Shown: positions 1 to 10,903, counted from the stretch's first letter. The stretch is DNA of 30,827 nt from Sulfurivermis sp040755915 (GCA_040755915.1 JBFLWM010000038.1:1-30827), one strand, 5' to 3'. Program-made: numbers and translations. The notes: generated from the letters alone by a model not told the origin.

Positions 1-317
1 ACTACGCCAAACGCGGCCAAAAGGCCGCAGGGATGAGCAAATACCGGCCTTGCCGGTGCGATTCGGCGCGTGATGACTCGCTGGGAGCGACGATTTTCTC
101 ATGGTTGGTTACTTATTCAGAGCATCCATAAATCTGATTACGCAATTGTCACCGCTGCATTTTACCGGTTCACCCGCCACGCGCAGCGATTTCGCAACCG
201 TACGACACGGTGGGTGCCCACCCTTTCCCCCACGCGCCGTGTGCTTTACGATGCCGACAGCCAGCGGCGCCTGCGGGTGTCCGGCATCAACAAGACAACA
301 ATAGGCATGGGGGCAGC
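1..317. other. Gene-free leader upstream of prpE
   Basis: I see no convincing gene here. Two short perfect inverted repeats sit at the left edge: GCGGCC/GGCCGC around AAAA (13-28) and ACCGGC/GCCGGT around CTT (43-57). Neither has a T-run, so they are not clear terminators, though they could end a gene lying to the left. A weak sigma70-like pair, TTGGTT at 105-110 and CATAAA at 127-132 with a 16-bp spacer, could drive prpE and would give a leader of about 180 nt. Confidence 0.4.
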
Positions 318-2204
318 ATGGGTTATCAGCAGGAATACCAGCGTTCGATGCAGGACCCGGAGGGGTTCTGGGCCGAGGCGGCGACGGCGCTGCACTGGGA
401 CCGTCCCTGGCAGCAGGTGCTGGACCGCTCCAACCCGCCCTTCTACCGCTGGTTTGCCGGCGGCCAGCTCAATACCTGCTACAACGCCGTGGACCGACAT
501 GTGGAAAATGGCCGCGGCGAGCAGGCGGCGATCGTCTACGACAGCCCGGTGACAGGTATCCAGGAGACCATCAGCTACCGCCAGCTGCAGCAACGCGTGG
601 CGAAGTTTGCCGGCGCCCTGCGCGAGCTTGGTATCCAGACGGGCGACCGCGTCATCATCTACATGCCGATGGTGCCGGAGGCGCTCATCGCCATGCTCGG
701 CTGTGCGCGCATCGGTGCCATCCACTCGGTGGTGTTCGGCGGCTTTTCGGCGCGCGAGCTGGCCACCCGTATCGACGACGCGCAACCGAAGGTCATCGTC
801 GCCGGCTCCTGCGGCATCGAACCGAACCGCATCGTGCACTACAAGCCGCTGCTGGACGCCGCCATCGAACAGGCGGCACACAAGCCCGCACGTTGCATCA
901 TCCTGCAGCGGCCGCAGGAGCCCGGCATCCTCGTCGAAGGTCGTGACGTGGAATGGCACGGTCTCGTCGACGCTGCCGAGCCCGCGGCCTGCGTGCCGGT
1001 CGACTCCGCGCATCCGCTCTACATCCTGTACACCTCGGGCACCACCGGCCAGCCCAAGGGTGTGGTACGCGACACCGGCGGCCATGCGGTGGCGATGCAG
1101 TGGAGCATGAGCAATGTCTACGGGGTAAAACCGGGCGAGGTGTTCTGGGCCGCCTCCGACGTGGGCTGGGTGGTGGGCCACTCCTACATCTGCTATGGCC
1201 CGCTGCTGCAGGGCTGCACCACGATTCTCTTCGAAGGCAAGCCGGTGGGTACGCCCGATCCGGGTGCGTTCTGGCGCGTCATCGCCGAACACGGCGTCGA
1301 CGTGATGTTCACCGCCCCCACCGCTTTCCGCGCCATCAAGCGTGAAGACCCCGAGGCGACGCATCTCGCCCGCTACGACCTGTCGCGTTTCCGCACCCTG
1401 TTCCTCGCCGGCGAGCGCTGTGACCCGCCGACCCTGCTGTGGGCGCAGGAAAAACTGCAGGTGCCGGTGATCGACCACTGGTGGCAGACGGAAACCGGTT
1501 GGGCCATTGCCGCCAACTGCATGGGCATCGAACCGTTGCCGGTGAAGCCGGGCTCGCCTTCCCGTGCCGTGCCGGGTTACGACGTGCAGGTGCTGGGCGA
1601 CGACAATCAGCCGCTGCCCGCCGGCGCCATCGGTCGCATCATGATCAAACTGCCGATGCCGCCCAGCTGCCTGCTCACGCTGTGGGGCAACGACCAGCGC
1701 TTCATCCAGGCCTATCTCTCCGCCGCCCCCGGCTACTACCTCACCGGCGACGCCGGCTACAAGGACGAGGACGGCTATCTGTGGATCATGAGCCGCATCG
1801 ACGACATCATCAACGTCGCCGGCCACCGCCTCTCCACCGGCGCCATGGAAGAGGTGCTGGCCGCCCATCCCGATGTCGCCGAATGCGCGGTGATCGGCAC
1901 GGCCAATGACCTCAAGGGCGAGTTGCCGCTCGGGCTGGTGGTGCTCAAGGCCGGCGTGCAGCGTGAGCCGCGGCAGATCGAACAGGAACTGGTGGCCCTG
2001 GTGCGCGAGCGCATCGGACCGGTGGCCTGCTTCCGTCATGCCGTGGTGGTCAAGCGTCTGCCCAAGACCCGCTCCGGCAAGATCCTGCGCGGCGTGATGC
2101 GCAAGATCGCCGACCATCAGCCCTATGACATGCCCGCCACCATCGACGACCCGGCGATCCTCAACGAGATCCAGGCGGCGCTGCACGTGCCGGCGGCAGG
2201 CTGA
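318..2204 (+). CDS. prpE: Propionyl-CoA synthetase (propionate--CoA ligase)
   Basis: Cytosolic acyl-CoA synthetase of the ANL superfamily that activates propionate to propionyl-CoA through an acyl-adenylate, feeding the methylcitrate cycle or related C3 metabolism. The 628 residues match the usual length of PrpE. The P-loop motif YTSGTTGQPKG lies at 238-248, and the C-terminal RSGKILRG carries the catalytic, acetylation-sensitive Lys at 588 (Lys592 in Salmonella PrpE). The GHSYICYGPLL and WWQTETGWAI segments are PrpE-like rather than Acs-like, but acetyl-CoA synthetase is the main alternative. The ATG at 318 has a GGGGG-type ribosome site just upstream; an earlier in-frame start at 210 would add 36 low-complexity residues. 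No prpBCD genes are adjacent, so this copy stands alone. Confidence 0.93.
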   Translation: MGYQQEYQRSMQDPEGFWAEAATALHWDRPWQQVLDRSNPPFYRWFAGGQLNTCYNAVDRHVENGRGEQAAIVYDSPVTGIQETISYRQLQQRVAKFAGALRELGIQTGDRVIIYMPMVPEALIAMLGCARIGAIHSVVFGGFSARELATRIDDAQPKVIVAGSCGIEPNRIVHYKPLLDAAIEQAAHKPARCIILQRPQEPGILVEGRDVEWHGLVDAAEPAACVPVDSAHPLYILYTSGTTGQPKGVVRDTGGHAVAMQWSMSNVYGVKPGEVFWAASDVGWVVGHSYICYGPLLQGCTTILFEGKPVGTPDPGAFWRVIAEHGVDVMFTAPTAFRAIKREDPEATHLARYDLSRFRTLFLAGERCDPPTLLWAQEKLQVPVIDHWWQTETGWAIAANCMGIEPLPVKPGSPSRAVPGYDVQVLGDDNQPLPAGAIGRIMIKLPMPPSCLLTLWGNDQRFIQAYLSAAPGYYLTGDAGYKDEDGYLWIMSRIDDIINVAGHRLSTGAMEEVLAAHPDVAECAVIGTANDLKGELPLGLVVLKAGVQREPRQIEQELVALVRERIGPVACFRHAVVVKRLPKTRSGKILRGVMRKIADHQPYDMPATIDDPAILNEIQAALHVPAAG

Positions 2205-2281
2205 ACGGTTTAAACTATCAAGGTCATGGCCGATAAGAATGTTGGCTACCGGCTGAAGCGAGTGTGATTGAGGGCGCGGTG

Positions 2282-2929
2282 ATGCAGTACGACAGGGTTG
2301 GGCCACAGCAGCGATTCCAGCCGCGGCGCACGTCGCGCTGGCTGGCCGTGTTGCTGCTCGCCGCGCTGCCGGCGACGGCCAGCGAGATCTACAAGTACAC
2401 CGCCCCCGACGGCACCGTCACCTACAGCCAGGACAAGCCGCGCTCGGTGCACTACGAAAAGCTGGAGCCGGACTGCCTGTTCAGCTACCTCGGCTGCACG
2501 CTGTCACGCTCCGACTGGAGCCGCATCCCGCTCAATCACCGCGACTACCAGCAACCGATCCGCCAGGTGGCTGAGCGTCACGGCATGGAGCCGGCCCTGA
2601 TCCGTGCCGTGGTGCATGCGGAATCCAACTTCAATCACCGGGCGGTTTCCCGCGCCGGCGCGCAGGGGCTGATGCAGCTCATGCCCAAGACCCAGCTCAA
2701 GCTCGGCGTGCGCGACCCGTTCGATGTGCATGAAAATCTGGACGGCGGCACCCGCCTGCTGAAAGAACTGCTGGCCCGCTACCGCAACGACATCCGTCTC
2801 GCCGCGGCGGCCTACAACGCGGGCCCCGACGCGGTGGAGCGTTATCGCGGCATCCCGCCCTACCCCGAGACGCGCAACTACGTGCGTCGCGTCACCCAGC
2901 TCTACTCCCGCTACAAGGACGTTCTGTAA
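2282..2929 (+). CDS. Lytic transglycosylase (SLT domain) with DUF4124 N-terminus
   Basis: Periplasmic peptidoglycan lytic transglycosylase, about 215 residues. A basic N-terminus and hydrophobic stretch (WLAVLLLAALPATAS) form a signal peptide. It is followed by a short DUF4124 segment (IYKYTAPDGTVTYSQDKP), then a soluble lytic transglycosylase domain. The catalytic Glu lies in the HAESNFNHRAVS motif, followed by AQGLMQLMPKTQ and AAAYNAGPDAVERY, all family hallmarks. The ATG at 2282 has a GAGGG site about 8 nt upstream; a GTG at 2264 is an in-frame alternative. The gene ends 6 bp from the convergent regulator gene. It probably acts in cell-wall turnover; the precise role is not visible. Confidence 0.88.
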   Translation: MQYDRVGPQQRFQPRRTSRWLAVLLLAALPATASEIYKYTAPDGTVTYSQDKPRSVHYEKLEPDCLFSYLGCTLSRSDWSRIPLNHRDYQQPIRQVAERHGMEPALIRAVVHAESNFNHRAVSRAGAQGLMQLMPKTQLKLGVRDPFDVHENLDGGTRLLKELLARYRNDIRLAAAAYNAGPDAVERYRGIPPYPETRNYVRRVTQLYSRYKDVL

Positions 2930-2935
2930 CAGCGT

Positions 2936-3598
2936 TCAGCGCATAGCGCCGGCAACCACGGCGGCGAGCCCCTTGCCGTCGAGCACAGACACCGTGCCAC
3001 GCCGTGTGGCCACCAGTCCCCGGGCGCTGAAACCCTGCATCAGGCGGGCAATGACTTCACGTGTGGTACCGAGATGACCGGCCAGCGCCTGCTGCGTCAT
3101 GGTGACGAGGCCATCGCTGTCGGCACTGTTGAGCAGGAAGCTGGCGAGCCGCTGATCCAGATTACAGGAGTGGATCTGCTCAAGCTCATCCATCAGACGG
3201 AATACCACGGTGGACAGTGCCCGTACCGTCAGATCCTGCACCGCGCTTTCGCGCTCGAACAGGCGCCGGTACAGCGGGCCCGGGATCACCGCCACGTCGG
3301 TGTCGGCGGCCGCCTCCACCCAGGCCGGATAGCGCAGATCGTTGAACAGGCAGTTGAGTGCCAGAACACAGGTCTCGCCTGGCCGGATAAAGTACAGCGT
3401 GGCCTCGCTGCCCTGGGGGGTATAGGTGTAGACACGCAGCTGGCCGCGCAATACCAGATAGGCCCCGGAGACGGTCTGGCCCTTGTGAATCACGGCAGTG
3501 GGCGTGTCGAAGCCGACCTGCTGCACCGCGTCGCCGAGTAATTGCCGCCCCGCCGGTGACAGCTGCAAAAAGTTCTCCACCGTCGCCTGTCCGTTCAT
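2936..3598 (-). CDS. Crp/Fnr-family transcriptional regulator
   Basis: A 220-residue regulator with an N-terminal cyclic-nucleotide-binding-type beta-roll (about residues 20-125, including GAYLVLRGQLRVYTYTPQG) and a C-terminal winged HTH (about 150-215, TQQALAGHLGTTREVIARLMQ then the wing TRRGTVSVLD). There is no N-terminal Cys cluster, so it is not a 4Fe-4S Fnr. Two Cys in GETCVLALNC sit in the effector-domain core, as in a common Crp/Fnr subgroup; the ligand cannot be read off. The start chosen is the third of GTG-ATG-ATG because GGGAG lies 5 nt upstream. It sits 29 bp behind the peroxidase-like gene, so it is probably the last gene of that unit and may regulate it. Confidence 0.88.
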   Translation of the reverse strand: MNGQATVENFLQLSPAGRQLLGDAVQQVGFDTPTAVIHKGQTVSGAYLVLRGQLRVYTYTPQGSEATLYFIRPGETCVLALNCLFNDLRYPAWVEAAADTDVAVIPGPLYRRLFERESAVQDLTVRALSTVVFRLMDELEQIHSCNLDQRLASFLLNSADSDGLVTMTQQALAGHLGTTREVIARLMQGFSARGLVATRRGTVSVLDGKGLAAVVAGAMR

Positions 3599-3627
3599 CA
3601 TCACTCCCGCTCCATGTGTTGCGGCAA

Positions 3628-5001
3628 TTATCCCCCCTCACCCCGCGTCGGCAAAGTGTCTGCCGCACGCCTGCCCGCCACCAGGCGCTCGCTGCTCAGG
3701 GCATGCAGAAAGGCGACGATGTCCGCCACCTCCGCCTCACTCGGCGCCGGCTGGTCGATCTCGCGCAGCCTGCCCTCCTGCTCCGACCACAACAGGTAAT
3801 GGCCGGCGCGCCCCAGCTGCGCGCCGGCCATGATGCGCACCACCTCTGCCAGCTCGGTTACTGCACCGTTGTGCAACCAGGGGCCGGTGAGCGCCACGTT
3901 GCGCAGCGACGGCACGCGCCACACGCCGCGGCCCGCCGTGCCGTTGGCGCCACCGTCACTTATCAGATCGTAGCGTTGCTCGTAGGGCGTGGGGTTGGCC
4001 GGAAAGATACGCCGCGGCGTGCTGTCGTCGAAAACACTGGCGGCACTGAAGTTGGGGCCGTGATGGCAGGTGATGCAGCCGAATGACTGGAACAACGCCA
4101 TACCGCGCAGTTGCGCCGGCGTCAGCGCCCCCGGCTCACCGCGCACGAAACGATCATAGGCCGAGTCCGGCGTAATCAATGTCCGCTCATAGGCCGCGAT
4201 GGCCTCGACGATGCGGTCGAGGGTGATGGGTGCGGCGGCACCAAAGGCGACAGCGAAGGCATCGCGGTACTGCATCCGGCTGCGCACCCTCTCCTCCACC
4301 GCGGCCGGTGACGGCATGCCCATTTCCAGTGGATTGAGCAGCGGTCCCCGGGCCTGCTCCTCCAGCGAGGCGGCGCGCCCGTCCCAGAACAGCAATGACT
4401 GGAACGCCGCATTCCAGACCGTCGGCGCGTTGCGGTTCCCGATGTGGCCGTCAATGCCGCGGGATGTCGCTCGACCGTCGGTACCGGCCATGCCGTCCAC
4501 ATCATGACAGGAGGCGCAGGATACGGTGCCGTCACGGGACAGCGCCGGGTCAAAGAACAGTTGTCTGCCCAGGGCGACCTTGGCCGGTGTGGCCGGATTA
4601 TGGGGCGGCATCGGCGCCTGCTCGGGCAAGGCCTGCCAGCGGTAGCCCGGCTGAGTCGCCGCTGCAGCGGAACTGCGGTAGCGTTTGTCCAGTGCCAGCC
4701 AGACGTAATGCGGCCGCCCGCTCATCACCGGTGCCGGAGCGGCGCGCGGCGCGGGTACATTGGATGCCAGCAATGGCGCGATGGTGTACTGCGGAAAGTT
4801 GATCAGGGTAACGATGATCAACAGCTTGATGACAAAAGCCAGCACGCCCGACCCCAGCGCGGCGGCCAGCAACCAGCGCTTGCGCCCGGCCAGGCGTACT
4901 GTCGGCCCCAATTCGAGGTGGACCATGGCCAGCAACAGCAGTACACCGGCCATCACCGCGCCCAGACCAAAGACCAGCACATCGAAGATACCGTGATTCA
5001 T
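3628..5001 (-). CDS. Membrane-anchored di-haem cytochrome c peroxidase family protein (CcpA/MauG-like)
   Basis: Di-haem protein of the bacterial cytochrome c peroxidase/MauG superfamily, 457 residues. Two hydrophobic helices at the N-terminus (about residues 4-27 and 43-68) should anchor the catalytic part in the periplasm; classical CcpA has only a signal peptide. Two haem c motifs are visible, CASCH (162-166) and CITCH (309-313). The segment between and after them is family-like (WNAAFQSLLFWDGRA, NPLEMGMP, VPSLRNVALTGPWLHNGAV). Likely reaction: H2O2 reduction with electrons from cytochrome c, though MauG-like oxidation cannot be excluded. The ATG at 5001 is preceded by GGGAGGG; 5013 is an alternative. 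It lies between the DUF4242 gene and the Crp/Fnr gene. Confidence 0.88.
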   Translation of the reverse strand: MNHGIFDVLVFGLGAVMAGVLLLLAMVHLELGPTVRLAGRKRWLLAAALGSGVLAFVIKLLIIVTLINFPQYTIAPLLASNVPAPRAAPAPVMSGRPHYVWLALDKRYRSSAAAATQPGYRWQALPEQAPMPPHNPATPAKVALGRQLFFDPALSRDGTVSCASCHDVDGMAGTDGRATSRGIDGHIGNRNAPTVWNAAFQSLLFWDGRAASLEEQARGPLLNPLEMGMPSPAAVEERVRSRMQYRDAFAVAFGAAAPITLDRIVEAIAAYERTLITPDSAYDRFVRGEPGALTPAQLRGMALFQSFGCITCHHGPNFSAASVFDDSTPRRIFPANPTPYEQRYDLISDGGANGTAGRGVWRVPSLRNVALTGPWLHNGAVTELAEVVRIMAGAQLGRAGHYLLWSEQEGRLREIDQPAPSEAEVADIVAFLHALSSERLVAGRRAADTLPTRGEGG

Positions 5002-5054
5002 CGGCCCTCCCATCCCTGCCCGCCGCAGCACGGAAGTGCTGCGGTGGAGAAGGT

Positions 5055-5360
5055 TCAGGCCGCGCTGCGGCGGAAGAAGGTGTCGCCCGGCGTGGCCGTG
5101 GTCACCTCGGTGATGTTATCGAAGGGCAGGCCGACGCGGGCATGGGCGCGGCGCACCGCCTCGGCATCCGGTGCCATGGTGAAGCAGAAGGCGCGGCCTT
5201 GCGCATACCCCACGTGCACGCGCAACGGGACCACGCCTTCGTCGTAACAGGCGCGCTCGTACTGTGCGAAGAAGCCTTCGAATTGTTCCGGTGTCAGACC
5301 GGCGGGAAAGGTGTTGCGGGATACATCATGGGTGTCGATAAAGAACTTCATGGCCTGCAT
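5055..5360 (-). CDS. DUF4242 (SCO4226-like) small protein
   Basis: A 101-residue protein of the DUF4242 family, a small ferredoxin-like fold; the Streptomyces SCO4226 member binds nickel. Family features are the start MKFFIDTHDV, the YERACYDEGVVPLRVHVGYAQGRAFCFTMAPDAEAVRRAH core and the Gly-rich C-terminal TPGDTFF. Its function in Gram-negatives is unknown. The ATG at 5360 has GGGAG 7 nt upstream; a second in-frame ATG lies at 5351. It is the first gene of a likely three-gene unit with the peroxidase homologue (53-bp gap) and the Crp/Fnr regulator, which hints at a stress or redox role. That is inference only. Confidence 0.75.
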   Translation of the reverse strand: MQAMKFFIDTHDVSRNTFPAGLTPEQFEGFFAQYERACYDEGVVPLRVHVGYAQGRAFCFTMAPDAEAVRRAHARVGLPFDNITEVTTATPGDTFFRRSAA

Positions 5361-5368
5361 GGCAATCT

Positions 5369-5396
5369 CCCTCGTCGTGATTGAGTGTCACGAGGG
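5369..5396. promoter_or_regulatory. Palindrome upstream of the DUF4242-peroxidase-Crp/Fnr unit
   Basis: CCCTCGT (5369-5375) and ACGAGGG (5390-5396) form a perfect 7-bp inverted repeat. An overlapping CGTGA/TCACG pair separated by 7 bp lies inside (5376-5392) and resembles a degenerate Crp-type TGTGA/TCACA site. It ends 9 bp before the start codon at 5360, where a bound protein would overlap the ribosome site. It is a candidate operator, possibly for the regulator encoded by the last gene of the unit. Confidence 0.4.
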
Positions 5397-5460
5397 AAAA
5401 TTACTGCCGCCCGTCGCAGGCGGTATGTAGCAAAAGTTACACAGGCGGCGCTCGGGCGGA

Positions 5461-6111
5461 TCAGGCCAGACTGATCTTGCTGGTGTCGATCTGCGCCGGC
5501 TCCACCTTCTCCGGCTCTTTGAGGATGACGCCCGGTTCGGCCATGGTCAGCGCGCTGACGTCCACCTGCAATGCCTCCACCTCGCTGGGCGGGACCAGCT
5601 GCACGCCGGGCTCGGCCATGGACAGGGCGCTGACATCGACCTTGAGTTCGGCGGTCGCCGCGGGCTGGATGATGGTCTCGCCCACCGCCCCCATGCTGAG
5701 ATGGGAGATATCCACCTGCAACGGCGGCACCTCTTCCGGCTCCTTGATGATCACCCCCGGCTCGGCCAGGGTGGCGTTCAAACCGCCAGCCGGTGCGGCG
5801 GCCACGGGTGCCGCTGCCGGTGCCGTGCCGGCTGCCGGCGCGGCGGGGGCCTGTTGTGCAGCCGCGGGAGCCGCAGCAGCAAGGTCGACCACCTGACAGA
5901 TCGCCCCCGCCTGCAACAAGGCCTGCTGGTACTTCTTCGCCGTCGCCTCGTCGATCCCCTTCTTGATGGTCACCGGCTTGCCGCAGAACATCGGCGTGAT
6001 GCGGGCCAGCTCCACCTTGAACAGCTGGGAAAAATTGGCCTGCACCTGCTCAACCCTGGCGCCCTCGACCAGCTGGCCGGAAAAAATCACTGCAAATGTC
6101 GTGTTGCTCAT
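5461..6111 (-). CDS. Conserved N-terminal domain protein with four C-terminal 25-residue repeats
   Basis: I do not recognise a named function. The first ~70 residues (FAVIFSGQLVEGARVEQV through IKKGIDEATAKKYQQALLQAGAICQVV) match a small domain I recall at the N-termini of various gammaproteobacterial membrane or repeat proteins; it is unnamed as far as I know. An Ala/Pro/Gln-rich linker of about 35 residues follows. The rest is four tandem 25-residue units of the pattern AEPGV-x-L-x-P-x-EV-xx-LQVDVSALTM. There is no signal peptide or membrane segment, so it is probably cytoplasmic. The ATG at 6111 has GAGGC upstream; a start at 6192 would add 27 unlikely residues. Regular repeats suggest a binding or scaffold surface. 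Confidence 0.75.
   Translation of the reverse strand: MSNTTFAVIFSGQLVEGARVEQVQANFSQLFKVELARITPMFCGKPVTIKKGIDEATAKKYQQALLQAGAICQVVDLAAAAPAAAQQAPAAPAAGTAPAAAPVAAAPAGGLNATLAEPGVIIKEPEEVPPLQVDISHLSMGAVGETIIQPAATAELKVDVSALSMAEPGVQLVPPSEVEALQVDVSALTMAEPGVILKEPEKVEPAQIDTSKISLA
5467..5766 (-). repeat. Four tandem 75-bp coding repeats
   Basis: The repeats occupy exactly 25 codons each: 5692-5766, 5617-5691, 5542-5616 and 5467-5541 in protein order. Units 1, 3 and 4 begin with AEPGV; unit 2 begins GAVGE and is the most diverged. All carry a hydrophobic-Asp core (LQVDIS, LKVDVS, LQVDVS, AQIDTS). The spacing is read directly from the translated sequence. Confidence 0.9.
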
Positions 6112-6216
6112 CGGTTTGCCTCGTCTGCATCTGCGACGGTCGGAATCGTTCGGATAAGGGTAAATCCCAATGCCGACACGGTCAAAATCCACACTCGCCT
6201 TGGGCGCAATCCGCCG

Positions 6217-6222
6217 TATAAT
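6217..6222 (+). promoter_or_regulatory. Perfect -10 hexamer upstream of the hybrid kinase
   Basis: TATAAT lies in the 204-bp space between the divergent starts at 6111 and 6316, about 95 bp before the kinase start. No good -35 is seen at 17 bp (CTCGCC), so an activator may be needed or the match may be fortuitous. Confidence 0.4.
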
Positions 6223-6315
6223 CCCGACACTGCCATGGACGGGATACTACCCCGTAGCCAGAGGCACAACAAATCCTGATGCGGCTTGAGTGACAAGGGA
6301 GGGCAAGGCGAGGGA

Positions 6316-8634
<2,319 letters not shown>

Positions 8635-8640
8635 ACGCGC

Positions 8641-10800
8641 CTACAGCCGCGCATACAGTTCCTGCACCCGCACCGGATCATCGGTCTCGATCCAGTCCAC
8701 ACCCAACTGCACCAGCCGCTGTACCACTGCGTCCTGATCCTCGTCGGGATAGCGCACATAGCGCGTATCGAGCGGAAAGGCCGTATAGGCCCCCACCAGC
8801 ATGTTTCTGTCATGGAAGCGCGCCACCGTGTCGCTGTCGAGCAGTGTGTATTCGGCATCCACCAGGGTCGAGCCGATGGCCTTGCCCACGGCGTTGGCCT
8901 CCAGCACGAAATTGAGGAAGCTGAGGTCGTTCTGGTTGCCGGGGGCGCGGGCCAGCTCGGTGGCCAGTTCCGGAAAGCGCTGCAGCCACTCCCCCGCCGC
9001 ATTGGCCATCATGCCGTCGTCGTAGGCGAAGCCGGAGTGCAGGCCGGGCAGTTCCTGCTCCAGGTAGTAGAGCATGAAGAAATCGAAGGAGGTGATGACC
9101 ACCGAATCGGCGGCAGCGCAGCGGCGGATGACGCGTGCCACCTCGGTGCCGGTGTGGCGCCGCGCCCAGTCGGGCGCGTAGGCCTTCATTTCGATGTTCA
9201 TCAGCAACCGGCCCTTGAATTCGTCCAGCACCTCCTCCAGCAGCGGGATACGCTCCTCCGTCGGGTACTCGACGACGCGGCCGCCGCCCATGTCGATGCG
9301 GCGGCGGATGCGCAGGCGCGCCACCTCATCCCAGGTCATCTGCGTGATGTTGCCCTTCACGCCGGTGAGGCGTTCGGTGTCCTCGTCATGGAACACGACG
9401 ATCTTGCCGTCGCGGGTCTTGAACACGTCGAACTCCACGCCGTCGATGCCCAGCTCCAGTGCGCGGCGCAAACCGGAAAGCGTGTTTTCCTGATGCAGCA
9501 GCGGCACGCCGCGGTGGCCGAGGATCAGTGGACGCGTACGCTCCCCGAAAAAGCGGTTGGCCTCCGGGGACACGGCGCCGACGGCAGGTGCCGCGGGAAT
9601 GTCGGGCAGGAACTCCGTCGCCACGCCGTCGAACATTTCGCGGCTCGCCCAGTACATGCTGTGATCGGAAAACGCCTTGAACAGATCGATGTCCGCATCC
9701 GTCGTGCCGATCCGGCGGTTGTCCACGCCCTCGTAGGCATCCAGGTGGCCGGAGACGAGGTCGCGATCGCAGTGATAATTCAGCCAGCGCACGTCGTCGA
9801 ACACCGTCGCCGCCGGTTGCACGACCGGCGACTTCAGCTGCTGCTGTACCGTGGCGCTGCGCATGCCGTAGAAGTGCGGCAGCATGCCGGCGTAAACCTG
9901 CGCACAGCGCACATCCCAGGCGCTGCCGCGGCTTTCCGCCGTGGCCGTCGGCCAGAACACGAAGGCCACCTTGTCGAGGGGCGAGCCGAAGGTAACAAAG
10001 CCCTTGAGGCGGTCGCACTGCCGCTCGTCGAACAGGCCGCAGGCGGCATCGCGAGCCACCCGGCTGAGCGCGTCATAGGCCACCACGCTGCCGAGGGAAT
10101 GACCCGCCACGATCACCCGCCCGTAGCCGGCGGACAGCAGCTGCTTGATGCGCGCCGTGCAACCGGCGAGGATCTCCGCCCGTTTGCTGTTGAGGCGCGC
10201 CTTGGGATCGATGGCCAGATAGGCCACCAGGTCGCCGAATACCTCCAGCACATATTTCCGGAGCAGCCGCGCACCGAGCCATTGCAGGGGGCGCTGTATG
10301 AAACCGGGGGCGATGCTCCACAAGCGATACAGGCCGATCAGCGGCAGGGCCAGCAGCGCCGACAGCCGGGTATTGCGATGGCGCAGCATGTAGTCCCAGG
10401 CGATCAGTTCCGCATCGGCCGGCTCTTTCGCCGCCTGGCGCCGCCGCAGTTCCCGTTGTCTGCTGTCGAAGTCATAAACCCGATACAGCGCGCGCACGCG
10501 CCGGATGGTGAGAAACACGAAGCCCGCCACATCGCTGGCGGCGACACTGCGCTGCAACTGCGGCTGGTAGTAGTACTCGAACAGATCCACCTGACGCCCG
10601 CCCGCCTCGAGTGACAGCGCGCTTTCCACGCCGTCGCCCAGCGCCACCAGCCGCCGCTGCATCCGCGGCTCGCCCGCCAGCGACTGCATGAGGCCGGCGG
10701 CGAAGGCCGCCAGGGTTGCGTATTTGTCGTGCTGGCCGATGCCGTGCACCACCAGAATGGCGGTCGCCCCGGCCGGCGTCCCTGTTGTCGTCTGTGACAT
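8641..10800 (-). CDS. Fusion: alpha/beta-hydrolase (lipase-like) plus glycerophosphodiester phosphodiesterase
   Basis: A 719-residue two-domain enzyme. The N-terminal ~400 residues are a lipase-like alpha/beta hydrolase: oxyanion-type VVHGIGQHD near the start and a nucleophile elbow GHSLGS with Ser235. A moderately hydrophobic stretch near 145-175 may touch the membrane. The C-terminal ~290 residues are a GDPD TIM barrel with HRG (H429), EN (E438), the metal pair E456/D458 in GVEFDVFKTRDG, and H471 in VVFHDED. Together they could deacylate a glycerophospholipid and then split the glycerophosphodiester to glycerol-3-phosphate. There is no signal peptide. AGGAGG precedes the ATG at 10800, excluding the longer frame. 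It is convergent with the kinase gene (6-bp gap). Confidence 0.85.
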   Translation of the reverse strand: MSQTTTGTPAGATAILVVHGIGQHDKYATLAAFAAGLMQSLAGEPRMQRRLVALGDGVESALSLEAGGRQVDLFEYYYQPQLQRSVAASDVAGFVFLTIRRVRALYRVYDFDSRQRELRRRQAAKEPADAELIAWDYMLRHRNTRLSALLALPLIGLYRLWSIAPGFIQRPLQWLGARLLRKYVLEVFGDLVAYLAIDPKARLNSKRAEILAGCTARIKQLLSAGYGRVIVAGHSLGSVVAYDALSRVARDAACGLFDERQCDRLKGFVTFGSPLDKVAFVFWPTATAESRGSAWDVRCAQVYAGMLPHFYGMRSATVQQQLKSPVVQPAATVFDDVRWLNYHCDRDLVSGHLDAYEGVDNRRIGTTDADIDLFKAFSDHSMYWASREMFDGVATEFLPDIPAAPAVGAVSPEANRFFGERTRPLILGHRGVPLLHQENTLSGLRRALELGIDGVEFDVFKTRDGKIVVFHDEDTERLTGVKGNITQMTWDEVARLRIRRRIDMGGGRVVEYPTEERIPLLEEVLDEFKGRLLMNIEMKAYAPDWARRHTGTEVARVIRRCAAADSVVITSFDFFMLYYLEQELPGLHSGFAYDDGMMANAAGEWLQRFPELATELARAPGNQNDLSFLNFVLEANAVGKAIGSTLVDAEYTLLDSDTVARFHDRNMLVGAYTAFPLDTRYVRYPDEDQDAVVQRLVQLGVDWIETDDPVRVQELYARL

Positions 10801-10874
10801 GTGCCGCCTCCTTCGCTGTCCTTTTCCGCCCGCTACCTTACCCCGTTGCCGCAATAACCGGAATATTCATCGGG

Positions 10875-10903
10875 TTGAATGCGCGGCAATACATGAGTAA
10901 TTT
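10875..10903 (+). promoter_or_regulatory. Candidate sigma70 promoter for the gene at 10950
   Basis: TTGAAT (10875-10880) and TAATTT (10898-10903) are separated by 17 bp. Transcription would begin near 10910, about 40 nt before the well-placed GGAGGAG and the ATG at 10950. This favours that start over the in-frame ATG at 10893. The -10 match is only 3 of 6. Confidence 0.3.

Noticed and set aside
246..2306. Long open frame antisense to prpE (and similar long antisense frames opposite the kinase, hydrolase-GDPD and nod genes)
   Set aside because: High-GC codon bias opens antisense frames. The translations are His/Gln/Gly/Arg-rich without domains, while the opposite strand has clear conserved proteins.
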